From Bacteroidales bacterium (GTDB lineage: Bacteria > Bacteroidota > Bacteroidia > Bacteroidales > UBA932): a stretch of DNA of 64,000 bases. The stretch spans positions 1 to 64,000 of the forward strand of contig JAKSJK010000002.1 in the NCBI GenBank assembly GCA_024398095.1. The letters run 5' to 3'. The translations under genes were made by a program, and so were the position numbers. Of the stretch, positions 15,347 to 24,517 are shown in pieces (position 1 is the stretch's first letter; each line of letters starts with the position of its first letter). The notes under the pieces were generated by a model. The model saw only the letters and a program-made list of their open reading frames with translations, searched no databases and had not been told where the DNA came from.

Positions 15347-18139
15347 ATGAAAAAGTTTTTTACCCTTGCTGCTGCCTTTCTGTGCACAGCTGCTGCATTC
15401 GCGCAGAATCCTCTGCCGAATGATCCTGCCGTGAAGGTCGGCAAACTCGACAACGGCATGACCTACTATATCCGCCACAATGACAAGCCGGCTCAGAGGT
15501 GTGAGTTCTATCTTGCTACCAATGCCGGTGCAATCAACGAGGGCCCAGGCCAGGACGGTCTTGCCCACTTCCTCGAGCACATGTGCTTTAACGGTCTGAA
15601 GAATCTCCCAGGCAAGCAGATGCTCAACTACCTCCAGAGCATTGGTGCGTCTTTCGGTGGCAACATCAATGCCTCTACCGGCGTGGAGACCACCCAGTAT
15701 ATGCTTAACAACATTCCAGTGGTCCGTGAGGGCGTCATAGACACCTGCCTCCTCGTAATGCATGACTACTCTCACTTCGTGCTCAACGAGGCTGAGGAGA
15801 TTGATGCGGAGAGGGGAGTCATCCTCGAGGAAAAGCGCACCCGCAACACTGCAGGCTGGAGAATGTTCGAGAAGAGCGCTCCATACCTCTATGGTGACAC
15901 CAAGTATGCCGTTACCAATGTGATCGGCTCTGAGGAGAACCTCAAGACCTTCACCAGGGAGACTCTCGTGGACTTCTACCAGACCTGGTACCGTCCGGAC
16001 AAGCAGGCTCTTATCGTTGTGGGCGACATCGATGTGGATCAGATCGAGTCCAAGATCAAGACCCTCTTTGCAGATATTCCTGCTGCTGAGAATCCAAAAG
16101 AACTGGAGCCTATCGTGATTCCGGACAACGCAGAGCCCGTTGTTGCAGTGCTTACGGACGATGAACTTTCAAGCAACAGCATCACTGTGATGTACCGTCG
16201 TCCTGCCGTTCCCGAGCAGTACAATAACACTGACGTGGTTTTCGTTCAGAATCTCGTGATCTCACTCTTCTCGAATGTGATGTCCGAGAGGTTCGGCGAT
16301 ATCACCGCAAAGCCGGGTGCTCCTTTCATGGCTGCCAGCCTCGGCAGCGGCAATCTCTGCGAGAGCTGCGACGCTGTCTTCGGCGAGGTTTCTTTCAAGA
16401 ATGGCGAGGATCTCAAGGCTTTCGAGGCCTTCATGACCGAGTATGAGAGGGCTAAGCGCTATGGTGTGACCGATGCCGAACTCCAGAGAGCCAAGGACAA
16501 TCTCCTTGCTCACTACGAGAAGGCTGTGCAGGGTGCGGATACCCGCAAGAATGCGGACTTCATCCGCCCTATCATGAACAACTTCTTTGACAATACTCCT
16601 TATATGGAGCCTCAGACCAGGCATGATTTTGCCAAGATGGTCTGCTCGCAGCTCAACGCAGCAGTAGTGAACCAGATGATGGGTCAGCTGCTCAACGATC
16701 AGAACATGGTGGTTCTGCTCGAAGGTTCTGCACTTGTGGAACATCCTTCAGAGGCTGAGCTTCTTGCAGTCGTGAACGCTTCCCGTACAGTTGAGGTTTC
16801 CGAGCCTGTGGCAGAGGAGAACAACCTCGTTCTCATGGATGCTTCCGCTCTCAAGGGCAGCAAGGTCAAGAAGACCAAGGCAACCGTTGCCGGTGCTACC
16901 GAGTGGACTCTCAAGAACGGCATCCGCGTGGTTGTGCTTCCTACCGACTACAAGAAGGATGAGGTTCGCATCAGCCTTTCGATGGACGGTGGCGAGTGCA
17001 ATATGAGCGACGATGAACTCTATTCTTTCGAGAATAACATCTGGAGCCTCTATCTGAGCAACACCGGCCTCGCCGGCTTCTCTTCAACCGAACTTTCCAA
17101 GGTGCTTTCCGGCAAGACAGTCTCTTGCAATCCTGTGATAGGCAACACCACCCATGGAATCAACGCCAACTCAACCCCTAAGGATCTTGAGACTGCCTTC
17201 CAGCTTCTCTACCTTACCTTCACCCAGCCTCGTTTCGACCAGGATGAGTACAATGTGGGCATCGAGAACCTCATGGCAGTGCTTCCTAATCTGAAGAATG
17301 ACCCGATGTTCGCTCTCCAGACCAGGATTCCTTCGGCCATCTATGAGTCTACCCCTCGCCGTTTCGCAATCGATGAGACCGTGGTCGAGAAGGCAAATCT
17401 CCAGACTCTTGAGAAGGTTTACCGCAGGCTCTTCAAGACCGCCAAGGGTGCAGTGGTTACCATCGTCGGAAATGTCGAGATGGAGACTCTCAAGCCAATG
17501 GTTGAGAAGTACATCGGCTCACTCCCTTGCAAGGGCAAGGCTACCAAGTGGGTTGACGATAAGGTTCGCTACAGAGCCGGTGAGACTCTCGACCACTTTA
17601 CCACCAAGATGACCACTCCTAAGGTCAGCGTCCTCCAGGTTTACCATGCTCCTATGGCTAACACCGTAGAGAATAAGATCCTTCTCAATGCTGTTACCTA
17701 TATCATGAATATGGTATATACCGATACTCTCCGTGAGGAGGAGGGCGGTACCTACGGCGCTTCTGTAAGCGGCAATCTTATCACCCGTCCTGTTTCCACC
17801 GCTCTCGTTCAGGTGTTCTTCGATACCAATGTCGACCAGGCTGCCGCTCTCGAGGCTCTTGCACGCAAGGGTATGAAGGAACTCGCCGAGAACGGCCCTT
17901 CCGACGATTACTTCAACCGTACCGTCGAGTATTTCAAGAACTCTCTCCAGCAGCAGAGGATCAACAACTCTTATTGGGCAGGCGTTCTCGACAGCTACTA
18001 CACCTTTGGCTATGATTCCAACGCTGAGCGTGAGGCAGCAATCAACGCACTCACCAAGGAGAAGATCGCTGCCTATATGAAGGCTGTTCTCGAGGCCGGC
18101 AACTTCATCGAGATGGAGCTCGGCCCTCAGGCGGAGTAA
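15347..18139 (+). CDS. secreted M16 (pitrilysin/insulinase-like) zinc metallopeptidase
   Basis: 930 residues with a signal peptide (AAAFAQ, cleavage near residue 19). The first M16 domain carries the inverted zinc motif HFLEH (His74, Glu77, His78) and the distal Glu155 in 'DAERGVILEEKR'. A second M16 unit starts at ~500 ('TEWTLKNGIRVVVLPTDYKKDEVRISLSMDGG') without the zinc motif, and the C-terminal part has the R/Y pair region 'TDTLREEEGGTYGASVSG'. This is the two-domain architecture of secreted Bacteroidota M16B peptidases, which degrade peptides in the periplasm. Monocistronic, with a terminator directly after. Confidence 0.93.
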   Translation: MKKFFTLAAAFLCTAAAFAQNPLPNDPAVKVGKLDNGMTYYIRHNDKPAQRCEFYLATNAGAINEGPGQDGLAHFLEHMCFNGLKNLPGKQMLNYLQSIGASFGGNINASTGVETTQYMLNNIPVVREGVIDTCLLVMHDYSHFVLNEAEEIDAERGVILEEKRTRNTAGWRMFEKSAPYLYGDTKYAVTNVIGSEENLKTFTRETLVDFYQTWYRPDKQALIVVGDIDVDQIESKIKTLFADIPAAENPKELEPIVIPDNAEPVVAVLTDDELSSNSITVMYRRPAVPEQYNNTDVVFVQNLVISLFSNVMSERFGDITAKPGAPFMAASLGSGNLCESCDAVFGEVSFKNGEDLKAFEAFMTEYERAKRYGVTDAELQRAKDNLLAHYEKAVQGADTRKNADFIRPIMNNFFDNTPYMEPQTRHDFAKMVCSQLNAAVVNQMMGQLLNDQNMVVLLEGSALVEHPSEAELLAVVNASRTVEVSEPVAEENNLVLMDASALKGSKVKKTKATVAGATEWTLKNGIRVVVLPTDYKKDEVRISLSMDGGECNMSDDELYSFENNIWSLYLSNTGLAGFSSTELSKVLSGKTVSCNPVIGNTTHGINANSTPKDLETAFQLLYLTFTQPRFDQDEYNVGIENLMAVLPNLKNDPMFALQTRIPSAIYESTPRRFAIDETVVEKANLQTLEKVYRRLFKTAKGAVVTIVGNVEMETLKPMVEKYIGSLPCKGKATKWVDDKVRYRAGETLDHFTTKMTTPKVSVLQVYHAPMANTVENKILLNAVTYIMNMVYTDTLREEEGGTYGASVSGNLITRPVSTALVQVFFDTNVDQAAALEALARKGMKELAENGPSDDYFNRTVEYFKNSLQQQRINNSYWAGVLDSYYTFGYDSNAEREAAINALTKEKIAAYMKAVLEAGNFIEMELGPQAE

Positions 18140-18159
18140 TATTTCCTATAGATATTTGA

Positions 18160-18190
18160 GACCCGCGGCATCGTCGCGGGTCTTTTTTTT
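18160..18190 (+). terminator. terminator of the M16 peptidase gene
   Basis: GACCCGCG (18160-18167) pairs with CGCGGGTC (18175-18182) around a 7-base loop and is followed by eight T. Confidence 0.88.
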
Positions 18191-18194
18191 GTGT

Positions 18195-18238
18195 ACAACA
18201 GTAAAGCCCGGTTCTTTCGAGCCGGGCTTTACTGTTGT
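18195..18238. terminator. long hairpin between convergent M16 and PFOR genes
   Basis: A near-perfect inverted repeat (arm ACAACAGTAAAGCCCGG starting at 18195, complementary arm ending 18238) sits just before the PFOR stop at 18252. It lacks a long U-run on either strand, so it is probably a rho-independent-like or mRNA 3'-protecting hairpin for the minus-strand transcript, placed back to back with the M16 terminator. Confidence 0.6.
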
Positions 18239-18251
18239 TATGTGCGAGACC

Positions 18252-21200
18252 TTACTTAGCGAGGCGCTTGTAGGTCTCGAGGCGGAGCTTGGCGAATTCC
18301 TCAGTCTTCTGGAGGAGTTCCTCAGCTCTGTCTGGGAACATCTTGTAGAGGGATGCGAAACGAACCTCACCCTTGAGGAAGTCCTGGAACTTGGTCCAGT
18401 CTGGCTCCTTGCTGTCGAGGGTGAATGGGTTCTGGTCAGTACCCTCGAGGGCTGGATTGTAGCGATAGAGGTGCCAGTAGCCGCACTCGACTGCGAGTTT
18501 CTCCTCCTTCTGGCTCAGACCCATACCTGCCTTGAGGCCGTGGTTGATACAAGGTGCGTAAGCGATGATGAGGGATGGACCGTCATATGCCTCAGCCTCC
18601 TTGAGAACCTTGATGAACTGAGCAGGGTTTGAACCCATGGCAACCTGAGCAACGTATACATAGCCATATGACATTGCCATCATGCCGAGGTCTTTCTTGC
18701 GAACCTTCTTACCTGAAGCTGCGAACTTGGCGATTGCGCCTGCAGGAGTAGCCTTTGATGACTGTCCACCGGTGTTGGAGTATACCTCGGTGTCGAGTAC
18801 GAGGATGTTCACGTTCTCACCGGAAGCGAGTACGTGGTCGAGTCCGCCGTAACCGATATCGTAGGATGCACCGTCACCGCCGATGATCCACTGGCAGCGT
18901 GCAGGGATGAAGTGCTGGTACTCGAGGAGTGCCTTGCAGGTGTCGCAGCCGCATGCTTCCATCATAGGAACGAGAGCGTCAGCAACTTCGCGGGTGATCT
19001 TTGCGTCGTTGCGGTTCTCGAGCCACTTGGTGAAGAGAGCCTTCATTTCGTCGCTGCAGCAAGAGCAGCTCAGACCCTGCTCCATGAGGCCTGCTACGGT
19101 AGCGCGTGCGCGGTCGGAACCGAGCTTCATGCCGAGACCGAACTCGCAGAAGTCCTCGAAGAGTGAGTTTGCCCAAGCAGGACCGTGGCCCTCTGCGTTG
19201 GTGCAGTATGGAGATGCAGGGAATGATGCACCGTAGATTGATGAACAACCGGTAGCGTTGGCGATCATCATGTGGTCACCGAAAAGCTGGGTGATGGCTT
19301 TTACATATGGAGTCTCACCGCAGCCTGCGCATGCACCTGAGAACTCGAAGAGAGGCTGTGCGAACTGAGAGTTCTTGACGTTTGCGTCCTTGGCAACAAC
19401 GTTCTCCTTGTAGCCGACCTTTGCGTTGAGGTAGTCGAAGTTGGTCTGCTCCTCAAGCTGAGTGTCGTAAGGAACCATGCTGAGGGCCTTTTCCTTTGCG
19501 AGGCAGACGTCCACGCAGTTGCCGCAACCTGTACAATCGGCAGGTGAGACAGCCATGGTGTAGACATATTCCTTGAGGACTGCCTTGCCCTGCTGCCTCT
19601 TGATTGAGGCTGGAGCTGCTGCAGACTCTTCTGCGGTCATGAGGAATGGACGGATTGCAGCGTGAGGGCAGACGTATGCACAGTTGTTACACTGGATACA
19701 CTTTTCTGCGTCCCATGCAGGAACCTTCACTGCAACGCCACGCTTCTCGTAAGCCGCGGTGCCTGCAGGGATGGTGCCGTCTGCGATGTCCTTGAATGCG
19801 CTTACAGGAAGCTTGTCGCCCTGCTGTGCGTTCACATAGTCAGCGATATTCTTGACAAATGCAGGAGCGATCCTGTCCTTGCCAGGGATTTCGAACTTCG
19901 CGGTGATGTTCTTCCAGTCTGCAGGAATCTCTACCTTGGTGTACTCGCCACCGCGGTCAACTGCAGCGTAGTTCATGTTTACGACATTCTCGCCCTTCTT
20001 GCCGTAGCTCTTGACGATTGCCTTCTTCATGAATGCGACTGCATCCTCGTAAGGGATAACGCCGGTAATCTTGAAGAATGCGCTCTGGAGGATGGTGTTG
20101 GTCCTTCCGCCGAGGCCGATCTCTGCTGCGATCTTGGTTGCGTTGATGATGTAGAGGGTGATGTTCTTCTTGCCGATGATTGCCTTTACGTTGTCAGGAA
20201 TCCTCTTGAGGGTCTCTTCCTCGTCCCAGAGGGAGTTGAGGAGGAGGGTACCGTTCTCCTTGATGCCCTCGAGCACGTTGTACTTGCTCAGGTATGAAGG
20301 CACGTGGCAGGCCACGAAGTCAGGTGTGCCTACGAGGTATGGAGCCTTGATAGGGGAGTCACCGAAACGGAGGTGTGAGCAGGTGTATCCGCCAGACTTC
20401 TTTGAGTCGTAGTCGAAGTAACCCTGCGCATACTTAGGAGTGTGGTCGCCGATGATCTTGATGGTGTTCTTGTTCGCACCGACGGTACCGTCGGAACCGA
20501 GACCGAAGAACTTGCACTCGGTGGTGCCTGGCTTCACGATTGAGATCTCTTCCTTGACAGGGAGGGACTTGAAGGTAACGTCGTCGACGATACCGATGGT
20601 GAAGTCGTTCTTTGGCTCAGCAGCTTCGAGGTTCTCGTAAACTGCAACGATCTGTGCAGGGGTGGTATCCTTTGATGAGAGACCGTAGCGGCCTCCTACG
20701 ATTACAGGAGCGTTCTCCTGACCCTGGAAGAGGGTCTTGATGTCGAGGTAGAGAGGCTCTCCGAGAGCGCCTGGCTCCTTGGTGCGGTCGAGGACTGCGA
20801 TCTTCTTCACATTCTTTGGAAGCGCCTTGAAGAAGTACTTTGCAGAGAATGGACGGTAGAGGCGTACGATGAGTGCGCCGACCTTCTTGCCCTGTGCTGC
20901 GAGGTAGTCGATGGTCTCTTTGATGGTTTCGGTAACTGAACCCATTGCGATGATCACGTTCTCTGCCTCAGGGTCGCCGTAGTAGTCATATGGACGGTAC
21001 TCGCGGCCGGTGAGCTCGCTGATCTCGCCCATGTAGCGTGCAACTACGTCAGGAACTGCGTCGTATGCAGAGTTGCAAGCCTCGCGTGCCTGGAAGTAAA
21101 CGTCGCCGTTCTGAGCGGTACCGCGGGTTACAGGAGCGTCTGGGTTGAGGGCGTTCATGCGGAACTTTGCAAGAGCCTTCTCGCTGATCATGCCCTTGAG

Positions 21201-21776
21201 TGCCTCCTCGTCGAGAAGCTCGATCTTCTGGATCTCGTGTGAGGTGCGGAAGCCGTCGAAGAAGTGGATGAATGGGATGCTTGCCTTGATTGCAGAGAGG
21301 TGTGCTACAGCTGCGAGGTCCTCAGCCTCCTGTACGGAAGCGGAAGCGAGCATTGCGAAACCGGTCTGGCGGCATGCCATCACGTCCTGGTGGTCACCGA
21401 AGATTGAAAGTGCGTGTGATGCAAGTGCGCGGGCAGATACGTGGAACACTGTTGGAAGCTGCTCGCCTGCGATCTTGTACATGTTAGGGATCATCAGGAG
21501 AAGTCCCTGGGAAGCGGTGAAGGTGGTGGTAAGGGCACCTGCCTGGAGTGAACCGTGTACTGCACCTGCAGCACCGCCCTCACTCTGCATCTCGGTTACC
21601 TTTACAACCTCACCGAAGAGGTTTTTCTTGCCCTGTGCAGCCCACTCGTCGACGTATTCAGCCATGGTCGAAGATGGGGTGATAGGGTAGATTGCAGCGT
21701 GCTCACTGAAGAGGTATGCCACATGAGCGGCTGCATAGTTACCATCACAAGTGATGAATTTCTTTTCGTTTGCCAT
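18252..21776 (-). CDS. nifJ: pyruvate:ferredoxin (flavodoxin) oxidoreductase
   Basis: 1174 residues, the full length of the homodimeric single-chain PFOR. It oxidises pyruvate to acetyl-CoA and CO2, reducing ferredoxin. The N-terminal domain begins with 'DGNYAAAHVAYLFSEHAAIYPITPSSTMAEYVDEW'. The 2[4Fe-4S] insert (about residues 685-755) has CIQCNNCAYVCP and CTGCGNCVDVC. A proximal cluster motif lies in 'CAGCGETPY', and the TPP-binding segment 'GDGASYDIGYGGLDHVLASGENVNILVLDTEVYSNTGGQ' is near residue 965. It supports an anaerobic lifestyle. It is transcribed alone and probably strongly, with frequent use of preferred codons such as GGT, AAG and GAG. Confidence 0.98.
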   Translation of the reverse strand: MANEKKFITCDGNYAAAHVAYLFSEHAAIYPITPSSTMAEYVDEWAAQGKKNLFGEVVKVTEMQSEGGAAGAVHGSLQAGALTTTFTASQGLLLMIPNMYKIAGEQLPTVFHVSARALASHALSIFGDHQDVMACRQTGFAMLASASVQEAEDLAAVAHLSAIKASIPFIHFFDGFRTSHEIQKIELLDEEALKGMISEKALAKFRMNALNPDAPVTRGTAQNGDVYFQAREACNSAYDAVPDVVARYMGEISELTGREYRPYDYYGDPEAENVIIAMGSVTETIKETIDYLAAQGKKVGALIVRLYRPFSAKYFFKALPKNVKKIAVLDRTKEPGALGEPLYLDIKTLFQGQENAPVIVGGRYGLSSKDTTPAQIVAVYENLEAAEPKNDFTIGIVDDVTFKSLPVKEEISIVKPGTTECKFFGLGSDGTVGANKNTIKIIGDHTPKYAQGYFDYDSKKSGGYTCSHLRFGDSPIKAPYLVGTPDFVACHVPSYLSKYNVLEGIKENGTLLLNSLWDEEETLKRIPDNVKAIIGKKNITLYIINATKIAAEIGLGGRTNTILQSAFFKITGVIPYEDAVAFMKKAIVKSYGKKGENVVNMNYAAVDRGGEYTKVEIPADWKNITAKFEIPGKDRIAPAFVKNIADYVNAQQGDKLPVSAFKDIADGTIPAGTAAYEKRGVAVKVPAWDAEKCIQCNNCAYVCPHAAIRPFLMTAEESAAAPASIKRQQGKAVLKEYVYTMAVSPADCTGCGNCVDVCLAKEKALSMVPYDTQLEEQTNFDYLNAKVGYKENVVAKDANVKNSQFAQPLFEFSGACAGCGETPYVKAITQLFGDHMMIANATGCSSIYGASFPASPYCTNAEGHGPAWANSLFEDFCEFGLGMKLGSDRARATVAGLMEQGLSCSCCSDEMKALFTKWLENRNDAKITREVADALVPMMEACGCDTCKALLEYQHFIPARCQWIIGGDGASYDIGYGGLDHVLASGENVNILVLDTEVYSNTGGQSSKATPAGAIAKFAASGKKVRKKDLGMMAMSYGYVYVAQVAMGSNPAQFIKVLKEAEAYDGPSLIIAYAPCINHGLKAGMGLSQKEEKLAVECGYWHLYRYNPALEGTDQNPFTLDSKEPDWTKFQDFLKGEVRFASLYKMFPDRAEELLQKTEEFAKLRLETYKRLAK

Positions 21777-21843
21777 TATTAGTTATGTTTTGGTTTTTGA
21801 AATTCTATTTCAAGCCGATTTCATCCTTTAATACGAAATCAAG

Positions 21844-21851
21844 CAAAAATA
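21844..21851 (-). promoter_or_regulatory. probable -7 element of the PFOR gene
   Basis: Minus-strand TATTTTTG (TAnnTTTG) 67 bases upstream of the ATG at 21776. A clear -33 TTTG was not found at the right distance, so this remains tentative. Confidence 0.42.
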
Positions 21852-21859
21852 CTTCATTT

Positions 21860-21891
21860 TTTGCTAAAAAGAAAGCGAATATCTATCTTTG
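21860..21891 (+). promoter_or_regulatory. promoter of tRNA-Arg(CCG)
   Basis: TTTG (21860-21863), a 20-base spacer and TATCTTTG (21884-21891), directly before the tRNA 5' end at 21898. This is an exact Bacteroidota-type match. Confidence 0.72.
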
Positions 21892-21897
21892 TGCTAC

Positions 21898-21969
21898 GCC
21901 TCCGTAGTTTAATGGATAGAATTTCAGATTCCGGTTCTGACGATATGGGTTCGATTCCCGTCGGGGGTA
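21898..21969 (+). tRNA. tRNA-Arg (anticodon CCG)
   Basis: A cloverleaf can be folded by eye. The acceptor arms are GCCTCCG (21898-21904) and CGGGGGT (21962-21968) with two G-T wobbles. The anticodon stem TCAGA/TCTGA encloses the loop TTCCGGT, giving anticodon CCG after the invariant T33. The T arm has ATGGG-TTCGATT-CCCGT. The discriminator is A, and CCA is not encoded. It reads CGG codons. Confidence 0.88.
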
Positions 21970-21970
21970 C

Positions 21971-22002
21971 AAAAAAGGCAACGCTCATGCGCTGCCTTTT
22001 TT
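21971..22002. terminator. bidirectional terminator between tRNA-Arg and the hexosaminidase gene
   Basis: AAAAAAGGCA and TGCCTTTTTT form the arms around an inner CGC/GCG pair and a TCAT loop. The T-run exists on both strands, so it can end the tRNA transcript (plus) and the long tamB-to-hexosaminidase transcript (minus). Confidence 0.82.
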
Positions 22003-22021
22003 GTTTATGTATTTGAAAATC

Positions 22022-23602
22022 CTATTCGAAATCAGCCTTGTAGAACTCGGCGAAATTCCAACCGGCAGCCTTGTAAAGCGGAATCATGGTCCCCTCCATC
22101 CTCTGCAGGAACTCCTGGTAAGGACAACGCTCTGTGGTGCTCCATGCAATCTCGCAAAGAGCCGACATACGCGGAAGATTCATGAAATAGACACGGTCGA
22201 AATCGGAAAGATGCTCAGTCCAGGTATTGCACTGGATGCCGAGCACATGGGCCTGTGCAGCCTCATCCATGCCTGAAACCGGATCGAACTCCCAGACCTT
22301 TGAAAGCGGTATGTTACGCCTGTGTGCGCAAAGCTCCTGGCTGCGGTCCTCGGTCTGATAGCAATCGAAATAGCAGTAATGCTTGTTGACCATGATCACA
22401 TCGTTGCCGGCAGCTGCAGCCTTCTGGCCACCCTCTTTTCCGAGCCAATCCATGACGACAGCGCTCTGGCGCACGCCGCCTTCGAGAATCTCATCCCAGC
22501 CGATGATGCTCTTGCCCCTCTCGGCGAGGAAATCCTCAACCTTTGAGGTAATCCAGCTCTGGAGCTCAGCCTCGGTCTTGAGACCCTCTTTCTCCTTGAG
22601 AGCCTGGCAGTGAGGACACTCGGCCCACCTGGTACGCGGAGCCTCGTCGCCGCCGATGTGTACATATGGGCCAGGGAAGAGTTCGCAGACCTCCTCAAGC
22701 ACATCCAGGCAGAACTGGAGAGTGGTCTCCTTGCCTATGCAGAGAACATCCTGGCTGATGCCCCACTCCTTCCTGACCTCGTACGGACCACCGGTGCAGC
22801 CCAGCCAAGGATAGCTTGCGAGAGCAGCCACGCTATGGCCCGGAATCTCGATCTCCGGGATTACGAGAATATGGTGTGCAGTTGCGTAGGCTACGATTTC
22901 CTTGATGTCCTCCTGAGTGTAGAAACCGCCATATGGCTCATCTACGTAGGTGTCGACCTTCGCGCCCACCTCGTAGTTGGTCATGTAGCCACCGTTGCGG
23001 ATGGAACCGACCTCGGTGAGGAGGGGATATTTCTTGATCTCGATTCTCCAGCCCTGGTCCTCGGTAAGATGCCAGTGGAAGACATTGAGCTTGTGAACAG
23101 CCATCATGTCGATGAACTTCTTGACATCCTCGACTTCCCAGAAATGACGACCGCAGTCGAGCATGGCTCCACGGTAACGGAAGCGGGCCTTGTCCTTGAT
23201 GGTCACATTCTTGTCCAGACCCTGCACGAGCAGCTGTGTAAGTGTCTGGAGACCAGCCCAGAGGCCGTCTTCAGAAGCGGCCTTGATGCGGACTTTGCTG
23301 CCACGCACCTTAAGTACATAGGCATCCTGGCCCTTGACTCTCTTGCTGATGCAGAACTTCACCTTGGCGCAGCAGCCTCCCTTGCTGAGGGTGATACCGG
23401 CGTTGCCCAGTATCGCCGACGAAAGATCGATATAGGTCTGGGCCAGTTCTGTGTGCTTTCTGGCATCGATGGTGATTTCAGATGGAAGCTTTGCCGACCA
23501 GCGGCTTTCCTTGACCTCAAGTGGCTGTGGGACGACTTTTACCCCTGCTGCGGCGTTCAGACACAGAAAGGATGCCGCGAGAGCGATGATGAGTTTTCTC
23601 AT
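22022..23602 (-). CDS. beta-N-acetylhexosaminidase, GH20
   Basis: 526 residues with a signal peptide (LNAAAG, cleavage near residue 19) and no lipobox. Residues ~20-140 are the GH20b N-terminal domain. The catalytic barrel starts at 'RFRYRGAMLDCGRHFWEVEDVKKFIDMMAVHKLNVFHWHLTEDQGWRIEI'. The catalytic Asp-Glu pair is Asp319-Glu320 in 'HIGGDEAPRTRW', and the substrate-binding Trp segment 'IIGWDEILEGG' follows. It removes terminal GlcNAc or GalNAc from host or bacterial glycans in the periplasm. It is the last gene of the block beginning at tamB, 27 bases after fabD, and may also have its own promoter. Confidence 0.96.
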   Translation of the reverse strand: MRKLIIALAASFLCLNAAAGVKVVPQPLEVKESRWSAKLPSEITIDARKHTELAQTYIDLSSAILGNAGITLSKGGCCAKVKFCISKRVKGQDAYVLKVRGSKVRIKAASEDGLWAGLQTLTQLLVQGLDKNVTIKDKARFRYRGAMLDCGRHFWEVEDVKKFIDMMAVHKLNVFHWHLTEDQGWRIEIKKYPLLTEVGSIRNGGYMTNYEVGAKVDTYVDEPYGGFYTQEDIKEIVAYATAHHILVIPEIEIPGHSVAALASYPWLGCTGGPYEVRKEWGISQDVLCIGKETTLQFCLDVLEEVCELFPGPYVHIGGDEAPRTRWAECPHCQALKEKEGLKTEAELQSWITSKVEDFLAERGKSIIGWDEILEGGVRQSAVVMDWLGKEGGQKAAAAGNDVIMVNKHYCYFDCYQTEDRSQELCAHRRNIPLSKVWEFDPVSGMDEAAQAHVLGIQCNTWTEHLSDFDRVYFMNLPRMSALCEIAWSTTERCPYQEFLQRMEGTMIPLYKAAGWNFAEFYKADFE

Positions 23603-23629
23603 GTGGCTGTTACTTTGATTGAATATGGA

Positions 23630-24517
23630 TTAAAGTGTTGATTTCCCTTCGATCGCAATGGCCTCGTTGCCGAGGGTGATTTTCCGGATGAGTCCCTGCA
23701 GCACGGTTCCGGGACCGAATTCGGTAAAACCGGTGGCGCCGTCAGCAACCATGGCCTTCACGCTCTGGGTCCATTTCACCGGGCTGGTGAGCTGCTTCAG
23801 CAGGTTCGACTTGATGGTGGAAGCGTCTGTTACAGCCTCCGCGCAGACATTCTGGTAGACCGGACAGGCTGGAGTCTGGAATGGGGTGGCTTCGATAGCC
23901 TTGGCGAGTTCCTCGCGTGCCGGCTCCATGAGAGGGGAGTGAAAGGCACCGCTGACTGAAAGCATCACGGCTCTCTTCGCCCCGGCTTCCTTCATCTTCA
24001 TGCAAGCTTCCTCGACGGCCTCCACTGCACCGGAAATCACGATTTGGCCATCGTTATTGTAGTTTGCGGGCACGACACCGTCGATGCCTGCACATATCTC
24101 TTCTATCTTCTCAGCCGGCAGGTTGAGGACTGCAGCCATGGTTCCTTTCTGAATCTCGCAGGCCTTCTGCATGGCCTTGGCACGCAGGCTGACCAGTTTC
24201 AGAGCGTCTTCGAAAGACATGGCCCCTGCTGCAGCCAATGCCGAAAATTCGCCGAGAGAATGTCCTGCCACCATGTCCGGCTTGCCTTCAGCCAGGCATG
24301 CGTACGCTACATATGAGTGCAGGAAAACTGCCGGCTGGGTAACCTCTGTTCTCATGAGGTCGTCGGCAGTTCCGTCGAACATTATGTCCGTGATTCTGAA
24401 TCCAAGAATTTCATTGGCCTTTTCAAGCAGTGCCTTGGCTGTTGGATTGCCTTCATAAAGGTCTTTTGCCATGCCGGGGTACTGTGCGCCCTGGCCGGGG
24501 AAAACAAATGCTTTCAT
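23630..24517 (-). CDS. fabD: malonyl-CoA:ACP transacylase
   Basis: 295 residues, typical FabD length. It loads malonyl groups onto ACP for fatty acid synthesis. The active-site serine is Ser87 in 'GHSLGEFSAL', the oxyanion-side motif is 'FPGQGAQYPGM' at the N-terminus, and the catalytic His lies in 'SGAFHSPLM'. The C-terminal 'FTEFGPGTVLQGLIRKI' is a FabD signature. The start overlaps the stop of the MBL hydrolase by 4 bases (ATGA), indicating translational coupling. Confidence 0.97.
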   Translation of the reverse strand: MKAFVFPGQGAQYPGMAKDLYEGNPTAKALLEKANEILGFRITDIMFDGTADDLMRTEVTQPAVFLHSYVAYACLAEGKPDMVAGHSLGEFSALAAAGAMSFEDALKLVSLRAKAMQKACEIQKGTMAAVLNLPAEKIEEICAGIDGVVPANYNNDGQIVISGAVEAVEEACMKMKEAGAKRAVMLSVSGAFHSPLMEPAREELAKAIEATPFQTPACPVYQNVCAEAVTDASTIKSNLLKQLTSPVKWTQSVKAMVADGATGFTEFGPGTVLQGLIRKITLGNEAIAIEGKSTL